Source: Phormidium pseudopriestleyi FRX01 (GTDB lineage Bacteria > Cyanobacteriota > Cyanobacteriia > Cyanobacteriales > Laspinemataceae). Taken from it: 35,423 nucleotides of DNA. A program made the position numbers and the translations under genes. Positions 10,406-17,994 of this stretch are shown piece by piece. Under the pieces are notes generated by a model. The model was not told the DNA's origin, did not search any database, and worked only from the letters and a program-made list of their open reading frames with translations. The number at the start of each line of letters is the position of its first letter. Positions within the stretch are counted from its first letter, which is position 1. The DNA is taken from positions 1 to 35,423 of the forward strand of contig NZ_JAFLQW010000586.1 in NCBI RefSeq assembly GCF_017313335.1, given 5' to 3'.

Positions 10406-11617
10406 TTAAATGGTAAAGTATTCGAGAATGTTACAGTTTCCTAGACTGATGCTGAGAAGAAACTCGGTCCCTGGTGAGCTACAAAAGGGTTGGGGTAATT
10501 GGAGAATATTGGTTGCGGTTTCAGATTCAACTTCGACTAAAATTCTGCCGTTGTCATCTAATAAGGCGAGTTTTAAATTGGGGGATAAGCATTCGGTCCG
10601 ATCGCCTGAATTAAAGGGACGCAGTTGGGGTGAAATCCACAAGTTTCCTTCGGTATCCTCCATTAAATCAATCACGAGGGCGATCGCCTCCTCACCTAAC
10701 TCCAATTGTTTCACCCGACTCACCATTGCTTTCGGTTCCACTGGGGCGCGTCGGAAGGTTCCCGCTAATTGGGAAGAGCCAAAGACATCTTGATAGAGTT
10801 GCCAACCGATCGCAATTAATTCAGTGGCGATCGCACTCCCTTGCGTCTGGAACCATTGAGTTAAAGCGGGGGGTTGTACCCGCTGCTGATAAAGTTCCTT
10901 GCGCCAGGTTTCGTTTGCCATTAATCCCCCCCATTGAGCAAAGGGCAGTTGTAGTCGCAGGCGCGGCGATCGCAATGCTGCGGGGGACAACGCTCTCACT
11001 GCATCTTTGACGCTAGTATAGGACATCGGGGGCAACGGAGAAACGGGTTTAGCTTGATGAATCCCCAGGGTTTCCCAGAGGAGAGTTAAATCTTGATGCC
11101 AACACTCCGGGGATAAAGCATAAAGGCGACTGCTGCGAGTATAAGTTGCCTGGTTTTCCAACTCTACATCCGTCACAAACCCTCGCACACAACTCCAACA
11201 ATTTTCTTCTTCGTCATCCAAGTTCACTTGAATTGACACATAGTAATCTGCCCGTAATTCAGGAATATCAATCCACTCCCGAGGCACAATTAAATCATCG
11301 GGATTCAAGGTTTGACTGGGAATCAACACCAGTCGATTTTTTCCCAAGCTAATGGGAACTCCCTCTATAAATTCCCACAGACTTTCTAAGTCGGTGAGAT
11401 CTGGTTCCACTACCTGAAAATCTCCCTCAAATCGTTCCGAAACCCAACTCCTAAACCCCTGCAAGCATAAGTGTCCGAGATAGGCTTGATTTCGAGCGAT
11501 GGGGTTAGAATGGCAACGAGACTTTTGCCATGCTTGAGTCTGCATTTCCAACGATAGATTAAAATACAATTGATCCGGAGCAATTGGGGCAAATGGATGG
11601 ATCACATTGGCACTCAT
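10406..11617 (-). CDS. DUF1822 family protein
   Basis: 403 residues. ATG start preceded by an AGGAGAAAC ribosome-binding site. It matches the cyanobacterial DUF1822 family: an N-terminal FAPIAPDQLYFNL and AYLGHLCLQGFRSWV, a central mixed region, and a beta-rich C-terminus (EAIALVIDLMEDTEGNLWISPQL). No signal peptide or membrane segment is seen, so it is probably cytoplasmic. It lies 26 bases from the sigma-like gene upstream and 39 bases from the CHAT-CHASE2 gene downstream, so it is surely cotranscribed. The molecular function is not established. Constant linkage to sigma factor and CHAT genes suggests an adaptor, an anti-sigma-type partner or a CHAT substrate, but nothing in the sequence proves which. 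Confidence 0.85.
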   Translation of the reverse strand: MSANVIHPFAPIAPDQLYFNLSLEMQTQAWQKSRCHSNPIARNQAYLGHLCLQGFRSWVSERFEGDFQVVEPDLTDLESLWEFIEGVPISLGKNRLVLIPSQTLNPDDLIVPREWIDIPELRADYYVSIQVNLDDEEENCWSCVRGFVTDVELENQATYTRSSRLYALSPECWHQDLTLLWETLGIHQAKPVSPLPPMSYTSVKDAVRALSPAALRSPRLRLQLPFAQWGGLMANETWRKELYQQRVQPPALTQWFQTQGSAIATELIAIGWQLYQDVFGSSQLAGTFRRAPVEPKAMVSRVKQLELGEEAIALVIDLMEDTEGNLWISPQLRPFNSGDRTECLSPNLKLALLDDNGRILVEVESETATNILQLPQPFCSSPGTEFLLSISLGNCNILEYFTI

Positions 11618-11642
11618 GTCAGTTTCTCCTTATTTTAAAAGA

Positions 11643-13784
11643 TTAAAACCATTTTTTCAGAACTTTCTCTAAATCCCCCTCACTGAGGGAGACGGCTAAC
11701 TGTTGTTGACACCAATACTGGATAGCCTCTAAAAATAGCCCTTCCGCTTGAGAGAGTTTGTTGACCACTTCCTCAGCAGTAACTTGATACCCAACACTCA
11801 GGCGATCGGCGATTTTTCGAGGTTTCAACCGTTGTTGATAATACAAAGTCAAAAGTTGATACTCCTCGGGATATCGGGTGGGAAATCGGGGAAGAACTTG
11901 GGTTTGATAATGAGATTTTAACCAAGTTTTGACGGTGGTGGTGACCAATTCCGTGAGTTTGAGGTGCAAAATCATCTGCAATTCTTTCAGGGATGCCGAA
12001 AGCTGACGGGTCATATAATTTGCAGTACAGTTTAACTTTTGAGTGACTTCTTCCGGAGATAAGTCGGTGCCGTAGATATATCGGAGGATTTTTTGCTGTT
12101 CCTCGTTTAAAGTGGCAACCCCTTCTAATATTTTATTAGAAAGCAGGTTAGGTGAATGAATGGAATCTTGATCAGATTGCACCACCAGTTGATCGGTGGA
12201 TGTCTCCAGCCACAAACCAATACAAAGCACTCTTAGCAAGGGATGTTTCGCCCGGTCTAGTGCTTGCTCTACTTCCCAACTCTTGAGCTTGGTTTCAGAG
12301 GCAATTTGATGAATGGTTTTCTGCTTTCGATAGTGCTTTTCTAACAGGGAGCGTTCCGGCTTGGATAGAGATTTACACAGGGTTTCCGTCAGAACTTCAT
12401 GAATTTTATGTGAAAATTTAGGATAAACATTCCCCTCCAATAACCACTGTTCTAAATCATGATTGACTCCGGCTAGGCTGATGCCTTTTTTATCCGCTAA
12501 CCACTGGCAGAATAAGGAGAGGAGGGGCTCGATATAGTCGGACTCTCGGCGGGAAATTTGGCTTTGATGAACCCCAAAAATTTGCCCTACATCTTGTTGG
12601 CTGAGTCCCATGCCATAGCGCAGGGGTAAAATTTTGACAATATAATCGGGTTTTTCTCCCTGAGCGATCGCCTGATAAAAACTTGAGTTGAGTTGCGCCA
12701 AATTTTCGGTCAAAATCTCCTGAACATTCACCAACAAATCCGAGGAATTGGAGGAAAAAGTCGCCTGGACAACTGGCTTCTGAAGACTCAGCTGATCCAA
12801 TACATCGGGATTATTAAGATTGACTTCATCAAGTAGCGCACTGTTTCGCAAGGCTTGGACTGATTCCTGCATCCACTGTTCGAGATGTTCTGGGTTTCTG
12901 GTGGTATCTTGAAACACCGCCAAAGGGACTCCCATTAATTCTTTTTCTTGATTGTAGTAGCGCGAAACTTCCGCATAATCTTCCCGGTGAGGATTCGGCC
13001 AGCGATCGCCTTTTTTGCGCCCGGGATGATTGACTCGGTTATCTTTATAAACCGACTTAAAATAATCCCATGCAAAAATATATCGTTCAATCAGTAGATC
13101 CGAAAGACCTTGTTTTTTCAAAGATTGTCTTAACTCGCTTTCTTTAGCCATACAGAGCAGCCTCCAATCTGATGCTCGGGAAATTCCAAACTGTTCCAGT
13201 CCCTCTAAAATCTTGTACTCAAAAGCCCGTTTAAAATAGAATTCTATAGAGAATTTTCCCTGGCTTTCTTGGGCAACACGGAGAAAGTTTCCAACAATTT
13301 TAATAATTTCATGGGGATTATTGATAATATCCTGAACTTGAAAAAACCAGTGTTCCCAGGTATAATTTTTCAGCCGCTTCCAGCTTTTAGATGTTTTTTC
13401 AACGGCTCGGTAAGCGGGTTCATCCAGATCAGCACAGAGTAGGGGGTAGAGTTCATATTTTTGTCTAAAGCCCTTCCCCCTCTGCCTCGGCTGTCCCGGA
13501 TCAATCCCAGCGAATTGCTCTGCCTGCCAGAGTTGCGCTAAATAAATCACGAATTTATTCCACTCTTCCAGTTCCCCCTCGGGTTTATACAGATTTTGGA
13601 TAAACTCATCGGTTTTTTTGATTTGTTCCAGAGAACGATGAGCGTCAGTTTTAACAACCCATTGGGGCTGATATTTGTTATGGTAAAAGCCAATTTCCAG
13701 GCTAGTGGTTAGTTTCTCATCGAGAGAAGTGCGGAAGGGGACGTGAGGTAGAAGAGGCATCATCTTGATTTTCCCTGAACTCAT
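11643..13784 (-). CDS. Divergent sigma-70-like transcription factor
   Basis: 713 residues. The ATG at 13784 has no clear ribosome-binding site; ATG codons 8 or 9, after GGGAAAATC, are alternatives. The middle (DWRLLCMAKESELRQSL through RYIFAWDYFKSVY) resembles a large cyanobacterial family annotated as sigma-70-type factors. The C-terminal half holds several region-4-like helix-turn-helix units: MGLSQQDVGQIFGVHQSQIS (about residue 400), QKTIHQIASETKLKSWEVEQ (about 500), and LSPEEVTQKLNCTANYMTRQ (about 580). No canonical region 2 with the -10 recognition motif is obvious. It may therefore be a true but divergent sigma factor or only a region-4-bearing regulator. As first gene of the operon with DUF1822, CHAT-CHASE2 and DUF928 it probably controls this locus or an envelope regulon. 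Confidence 0.7.
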   Translation of the reverse strand: MSSGKIKMMPLLPHVPFRTSLDEKLTTSLEIGFYHNKYQPQWVVKTDAHRSLEQIKKTDEFIQNLYKPEGELEEWNKFVIYLAQLWQAEQFAGIDPGQPRQRGKGFRQKYELYPLLCADLDEPAYRAVEKTSKSWKRLKNYTWEHWFFQVQDIINNPHEIIKIVGNFLRVAQESQGKFSIEFYFKRAFEYKILEGLEQFGISRASDWRLLCMAKESELRQSLKKQGLSDLLIERYIFAWDYFKSVYKDNRVNHPGRKKGDRWPNPHREDYAEVSRYYNQEKELMGVPLAVFQDTTRNPEHLEQWMQESVQALRNSALLDEVNLNNPDVLDQLSLQKPVVQATFSSNSSDLLVNVQEILTENLAQLNSSFYQAIAQGEKPDYIVKILPLRYGMGLSQQDVGQIFGVHQSQISRRESDYIEPLLSLFCQWLADKKGISLAGVNHDLEQWLLEGNVYPKFSHKIHEVLTETLCKSLSKPERSLLEKHYRKQKTIHQIASETKLKSWEVEQALDRAKHPLLRVLCIGLWLETSTDQLVVQSDQDSIHSPNLLSNKILEGVATLNEEQQKILRYIYGTDLSPEEVTQKLNCTANYMTRQLSASLKELQMILHLKLTELVTTTVKTWLKSHYQTQVLPRFPTRYPEEYQLLTLYYQQRLKPRKIADRLSVGYQVTAEEVVNKLSQAEGLFLEAIQYWCQQQLAVSLSEGDLEKVLKKWF

Positions 13785-14009
13785 AAATTAATTTGAGTAG
13801 AGACCCTGACGAACAGTGTAATGCACAAGTAAGCGATCGAGAAATAGAGGAGTCCAAAAAAATAAATTATCCAAGTTCTGTAGTGAAAAACTTACTTGAC
13901 TATGATTGCTGCGTAGGCAGGCGAGCTCCGCGAGTGCCCCACCGTTAACGGGTGTGGGTTTTGGGTATTTTATTTTTTGGAGTTCCCTAGAGGGGAGAAC
14001 CCACCCCGG
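13785..14009. other. Upstream region of the sigma/CHAT operon
   Basis: This spacer of about 225 bases must hold the - strand promoter of the four-gene operon. A TTGGATAATTTATTTTTTT stretch (- strand, near 13850-13880) gives a possible -10 box (GATAAT), but no convincing -35 box is seen. Small inverted repeats are present (CCCCACCGTTAACGGGTGTGGG near 13938-13959). No gene is visible. Confidence 0.3.
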
Positions 14010-14570
14010 TTAACCCATCGATTGTTTCATTTTTGGACGGGAATAATGGGCGGCGATCGCCGGTTCTAATTCATCCAAAAATTCCCTCGGCATTTTTTCT
14101 TTGAGCATCAGCAAGACTTGCTCTCCCCGTTGACATTGCACCGGGTCAACTCCCGTCGCCATCACCGATTTTAGTCGTGGCAAGGCATCAGGAATCAGTT
14201 GGACTAAACCACTCATGCATCGGTAAAACTGTTCTGATTCGAGTTCCGCATCTTCCCGGGGTAATTCAATGCCAGCGCGAACTTCTCCCCTGAGAGCATC
14301 GTACTCCCACCGGAGCATTTTCGTTTCCCCGCAAAGGGAAAGCGGGGTACTCAACACCAACTCCCGATAGGGATGTCGGTGAAAATGGAGTAGACGCGGC
14401 ACATAAATCCAGCAAAATCTGCCTTGTTCCTTTAACTCAATCACAATCTGCAAGGGATTGACAACTTCTGAACGAACCGCTGCAATAATTCGCGAATTCG
14501 CCGGATCAACTATATAGTTCCACTTCCAGGCGTTAAGGTACGCCTCTATCTGGGCCAGGGTGGCTCCCAT
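14010..14570 (-). CDS. YbjN-domain-like protein
   Basis: 186 residues from ATG 14570, which has TAGGAAAG seven bases upstream. An upstream GTG at 14633 would add 21 poorly placed residues, so the ATG is preferred. The opening (LAQIEAYLNAWKWNYIVDP), the central beta strands (IIAAVRSEVVNPLQIVIELKEQGRFCWIYVPRLL) and the helical end (LESEQFYRCMSGLVQLIPDALPRL) resemble the YbjN fold, a type III secretion chaperone-like fold common in cyanobacteria. Such proteins are soluble and thought to bind partner proteins. No catalytic motif is seen. It stands alone between repeat-rich spacers. Its stop codon lies in a GGTTAACC palindrome. Confidence 0.6.
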   Translation of the reverse strand: MGATLAQIEAYLNAWKWNYIVDPANSRIIAAVRSEVVNPLQIVIELKEQGRFCWIYVPRLLHFHRHPYRELVLSTPLSLCGETKMLRWEYDALRGEVRAGIELPREDAELESEQFYRCMSGLVQLIPDALPRLKSVMATGVDPVQCQRGEQVLLMLKEKMPREFLDELEPAIAAHYSRPKMKQSMG

Positions 14571-14825
14571 CTGACTCTTTCCTAAATCGCCTACATCTGT
14601 GTAGTGGGACAAAAAACAAAAAGTTATGCACACCTCAGAAAAATTCGTCCCAAATTCTTGAACCTCAAAGATTTGGGCCGATTCAATCCCTAGAATAGGT
14701 CAAATTGCCAAGCTGCAACTCATACCAAATCCGGGTATCAAAAGTGGTTTTTATCGAGTAGCGGGCGAGGGCCGACTTCGTCCTTGTAGCCTAACCCTGT
14801 CAAGGGGGTTGCATCTTTTTGACGG

Positions 14826-14900
14826 ATGAAAGAGTCACTACCAACGTTCGTAGTAACTCCTTCAGGGGTTGCCTGACTCGGTGAAGGAGTCACTACGAAC
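14826..14900. repeat. Imperfect palindromic repeat with an extra half copy
   Basis: GTTCGTAGTAACTCCTTCA (14846-14864) pairs with the inverted copy at 14882-14900 with one mismatch over 19 bases. A third related arm (ATGAAAGAGTCACTACCAAC) lies directly before it at about 14826-14845. This has the form of the GTTCGTAGT...ACTACGAAC elements dispersed in Oscillatoriales genomes. Confidence 0.75.
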
Positions 14901-14951
14901 TATTTTCTCTAAGGCGGATTGCGATCGCCCAGTTACTTTCTTCAGAAACTG

Positions 14952-15054
14952 TAAGCTGTTTTCCATCTAAATTGGATAATCCTAGCGAGCAAGATGTTTG
15001 GGTTCCAAAGGTTTCATGATTTCCTCACCTCCAATTTAGACAGGCAACAGCTTA
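14952..15054. repeat. 103-bp inverted-repeat element (MITE-like)
   Basis: Two 25-base arms (14952-14976 and 15030-15054) are inverted copies with five mismatches clustered in the middle. They share TAAGCTGTT outside and TCTAAATTGGA inside, around a 53-base centre. No coding sequence fits inside, so it is either a non-autonomous mobile remnant or a structured RNA. Confidence 0.55.
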
Positions 15055-15077
15055 TACTCCTTTCAATTGTCAAAGGT

Positions 15078-15323
15078 CTATAAAAAGAAGCGCGACTCAA
15101 GGGTGGGTCTACACGGACAAAGCCCGAGAAGCGCGGCGTCAAAGCGAAAACCGACTTTTACCAACCGGATTTGATCTAACTTCTGCACCAACACATCAAC
15201 CGCCTTGCGAACCTGAACCCCTAACTGGTTCGTCACCTCCTCCTGAGAGTCAGCACTTTTAGCCAAAAGCGCCTCCAGGGTTTCCTGATTTTCCACCCCA
15301 AAGAACCGGCGAACCCCCAACAA
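15078..15323 (-). pseudogene. Unrecognised 81-codon open frame, probably a gene remnant
   Basis: The frame has no ATG or ribosome-binding site; TTG at 15323 or the TTG after it would be the only start. Residues about 10-50 look protein-like and helical (ENQETLEALLAKSADSQEEV then LGVQVRKAVDVLVQKLDQI). The last 30 residues are compositionally different (LGLCPCRPTLESRFFL) and look out of frame. It sits 43 bases after the exodeoxyribonuclease III stop on the same strand. I do not recognise the family. The best reading is the eroded tail of a former gene, adjacent to repeats. Confidence 0.3.
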
Positions 15324-15366
15324 ACTTCTAAAGGCGCCCAGGGTAATTTTTTCCTCTATCCAGAGA

Positions 15367-16149
15367 TTAGTCTAATTCTAAAATAACTGGGGTGTGGTCA
15401 CTGGGTTTGGGTAACTTCCTGGGTTCGCTGTCAATGGTACAACCGATCGCCCGTTCTTTCAGCTTCGGCGTTACATAATGATGATCGATGCGCCAGCCGC
15501 GATTTCGGGTGAAAGCACCGGCGCGATAATCCCACCAGCTAAACTGTCCCGCTTCTTGATTAAAGAGGCGGAAGGCATCGGTTAATCCCAGTTCTAAAAT
15601 GTTAGTTAAGGCTTGCCGTTCTGCCGGGGAAGCCATGATATCATTCGAGGTGGTTTTCCGATGAATATCTCTGGCTTCTAAGGCAATATTAAAATCACCA
15701 CAAATACACAATTTATCGGTTTTGTCAAGAATAATTTTAAGATAGTTTTCTAGGGTTTTAAGCCAAGTTAGTTTATAACTATATTTATCGCTGCCAACAG
15801 ATGAACCATTAGGGACATAGAGATTGAGAATGCGAATATCTTCAAAAACTCCGGTAATGACGCGCTTTTGTTCGTCTAATTCGGCGGCTTCTGGACCGAG
15901 GATGGGGGTAAAGCCAATGCTAACGTCGGTGAGGGGACTTTTACTGAATAAAGCAACCCCGTTGTAGGATTTCTGGCCGGAGATATAAAGGTGATAGCCT
16001 AATGCTTCTAAAGCCGATCGCGGAAAATCCGCATCCACCACCTTTGTCTCCTGCAAGCACAATACCTCAACGGGGTTGGTCTGTAACCAGTCGGTTACCT
16101 GTTCTAATCGAGTTCTAATCGAGTTAACGTTCCAAGTCGCAATCTTCAT
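15367..16149 (-). CDS. xthA: Exodeoxyribonuclease III
   Basis: 260 residues, ATG start, normal length for the family. It is an AP endonuclease and 3'-5' exonuclease of base-excision repair. All hallmark motifs of the exonuclease-endonuclease-phosphatase fold are present: ATWNVNSIR at the start, LCLQETKV with metal-binding Glu34, LYVPNG, CGDFNIA with the catalytic Asp and Asn, GWRIDHHYV, and the final KPSDHTPVILEL with the catalytic His. It acts on DNA abasic sites in the cytoplasm. It lies 74 bases downstream of the 2-oxoglutarate decarboxylase gene on the same strand, separated by a long inverted repeat, so separate transcription is likely. Confidence 0.95.
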   Translation of the reverse strand: MKIATWNVNSIRTRLEQVTDWLQTNPVEVLCLQETKVVDADFPRSALEALGYHLYISGQKSYNGVALFSKSPLTDVSIGFTPILGPEAAELDEQKRVITGVFEDIRILNLYVPNGSSVGSDKYSYKLTWLKTLENYLKIILDKTDKLCICGDFNIALEARDIHRKTTSNDIMASPAERQALTNILELGLTDAFRLFNQEAGQFSWWDYRAGAFTRNRGWRIDHHYVTPKLKERAIGCTIDSEPRKLPKPSDHTPVILELD

Positions 16150-16215
16150 GAGTTAGGAATTAAGGATGAGAGGTTAATTGTACCGCGTTTTCTCTCATTC
16201 CTTAACCCCTAACTC
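16150..16215. repeat. Long stem-loop between decarboxylase and xthA genes
   Basis: GAGTTAGGAATTAAGGATGAGAG (16150-16172) is an imperfect inverted copy of 16192-16215 (ending CCTTAACCCCTAACTC). The loop is about 19 bases. It fills nearly all of the 74-base spacer and may terminate the upstream gene (- strand). The TTAACCCCTAACTC sequence is of a kind seen repeatedly in cyanobacterial spacers. Confidence 0.6.
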
Positions 16216-16223
16216 ATACTGAT

Positions 16224-17870
16224 TTATATGATGCAGTTCAATCCGCCGGATTTTTGACTAAAGCGGATGTTTTCGCTATAGTCAACTGGACAGTCAATCA
16301 CTGCTGGAACATCTTGGGCGAGGGCTTCTTTTAGGGTGGGAATTAAATCCGCTGCGGATTCGATTCGATAGCCTTTTAATCCCATACTTTCTGCAAATTT
16401 CACAAAGTCGGGATTGGTGAATTTGATGAAAGCCGATTCGCCATAGTGGTTCTGTTGTTTCCACTCAATCAGTCCGTATCCGCCATCGTTAAAAACGATT
16501 GTCACGAAGGGGGTCCCGACGCGCAAGGCGGTTTCTAATTCTTGGCAGTTCATCATAAATCCGCCATCGCCGGTGGCGGCGACAACTTTGCGATCGGGAT
16601 AGACTAATTTAGCCGCTAATGCGCCAGGAATCGCAATTCCCATAGCAGCAAATCCATTAGAAATTAAACAAGTATTAGGCCGATCGCAATGATAGTGACG
16701 GGCAATCCACATCTTATGAGCACCCACATCGGAGATAACAATATCATCCGGTCCCATCACCTGCCGCAAGTCATAAATCAGTTTTTGCGGTTTGACGGGA
16801 AATCCATCATCATTGGCATACTGTTCATAATCGGCGCGAATATCGGCGCGAAGTTCGCAAGCGTGGGGGGTGGGTTTACTCTGGCGATCGGCGCGATGCA
16901 AAATTTCCATCAAGGAGTCCGAAATATCCCCAACTACTTCGACAATCGGGATATAACTACTATCAATTTCCGCCGGAGTTGCATTAATATGAATGATCGG
17001 AATCTTCCCGTCTGGATTCCATTTTTTCGGGGAATATTCAATCAAATCATAGCCAACAGCAATGACCAAATCCGTTTGCTCAAATGCACAGGTAATATAA
17101 TCACGCTGTTGCAATCCCGTTGTCCATAAGGCAAGGGGATGAGTATAGGGAATTACACCTTTCCCCATAAAGGTATTAGTCACTGGAATATGCAAGCGAG
17201 TGGCAAATTCAGTTAAAACTGACCCAGCATGAGCGCGAATTGCTCCATTTCCCACTAAAATAAGAGGATTATTGGCCCGAGAAATGGTGGCAGCGGCTTC
17301 ATTTAATCCTTGATAAGAGGCATAGCTTTTTTCTTGCTTATCTTTTCTCAAGGGTTCACCGACAACCGGCATGGCAGCAATATTTTCCGGTAAATCGATA
17401 TGAACCGCCCCGGGTTTTTCGGTTTGTGCGCGTTTAAAGGCTTTGCGAACAATTTCTGGGGTGATGCTGGGACGGACAATTTGGGCGTTCCATTTGGTGA
17501 CGGGTTCAAACATCGCCACCAAGTCTAAATATTGATGGGATTCAATATGCATGCGATCGGTCCCAACTTGTCCGGTAATGGCAACCAGAGGAGCACCATC
17601 TAAGTTGGCATCGGCGACTCCTGTAATCAGGTTGGTGGCACCGGGACCCAAGGTGGAGAGGCAGACTCCGGCTTTTCCGGTCAAACGTCCATAGACATCA
17701 GCCATGAATGCCGCGCCTTGTTCGTGACGGGTGGTAATAAATTGAATAGAAGAGTTACTCAGTGCTTTTAAAACGGCGAGATTTTCTTCTCCAGGAAGTC
17801 CGAAAACGTATTGCACGCCTTCATTTTCCAGACAATGAACTAATAGTTCGGCGGTGTTAAGTTCACCCAT
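16224..17870 (-). CDS. 2-oxoglutarate decarboxylase (acetolactate synthase-like TPP enzyme)
   Basis: 548 residues, ATG start. A thiamine-diphosphate enzyme of the acetolactate synthase superfamily. Glu50 in TTRHEQGAAFMADVYGR is the catalytic glutamate; STLGPGATN and the GDGGFMMNCQELETALR...FND diphosphate/Mg motif are present. By sequence alone it would be annotated as acetolactate synthase large subunit. It lies directly after a succinate-semialdehyde dehydrogenase gene on the same strand. This is the arrangement shown in Synechococcus PCC 7002 to encode 2-oxoglutarate decarboxylase plus the dehydrogenase, which together convert 2-oxoglutarate to succinate and close the TCA cycle. The assignment rests on length and this pairing. 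A catabolic acetolactate synthase remains the alternative. Confidence 0.8.
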   Translation of the reverse strand: MGELNTAELLVHCLENEGVQYVFGLPGEENLAVLKALSNSSIQFITTRHEQGAAFMADVYGRLTGKAGVCLSTLGPGATNLITGVADANLDGAPLVAITGQVGTDRMHIESHQYLDLVAMFEPVTKWNAQIVRPSITPEIVRKAFKRAQTEKPGAVHIDLPENIAAMPVVGEPLRKDKQEKSYASYQGLNEAAATISRANNPLILVGNGAIRAHAGSVLTEFATRLHIPVTNTFMGKGVIPYTHPLALWTTGLQQRDYITCAFEQTDLVIAVGYDLIEYSPKKWNPDGKIPIIHINATPAEIDSSYIPIVEVVGDISDSLMEILHRADRQSKPTPHACELRADIRADYEQYANDDGFPVKPQKLIYDLRQVMGPDDIVISDVGAHKMWIARHYHCDRPNTCLISNGFAAMGIAIPGALAAKLVYPDRKVVAATGDGGFMMNCQELETALRVGTPFVTIVFNDGGYGLIEWKQQNHYGESAFIKFTNPDFVKFAESMGLKGYRIESAADLIPTLKEALAQDVPAVIDCPVDYSENIRFSQKSGGLNCII

Positions 17871-17994
17871 AATCTTGTGTTACCTCAGAGAAATGCTGGA
17901 TTGATGACGGTGGGAAAGGTGCGAACCTTCGGGGATTACCGAGGGTTTCAATGAGTGCAGAACCGATGAAAATCGGTCAGGATACCGTTGGGTT

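Larger units (their letters stand above)
14634..15077. other. Repeat-rich spacer
   Basis: About 440 bases without a supported gene. The spacer holds a dispersed-type palindrome at 14846-14900 with an extra degenerate half copy at about 14826-14845, and a longer inverted repeat at 14952-15054. The rest shows nothing recognisable. Confidence 0.6.

Noticed and set aside
13938-14009. Intrinsic terminator of the YbjN-like gene
   Set aside because: Small inverted repeats exist, but on the relevant strand an A-run rather than a T-run follows, so termination is not supported.
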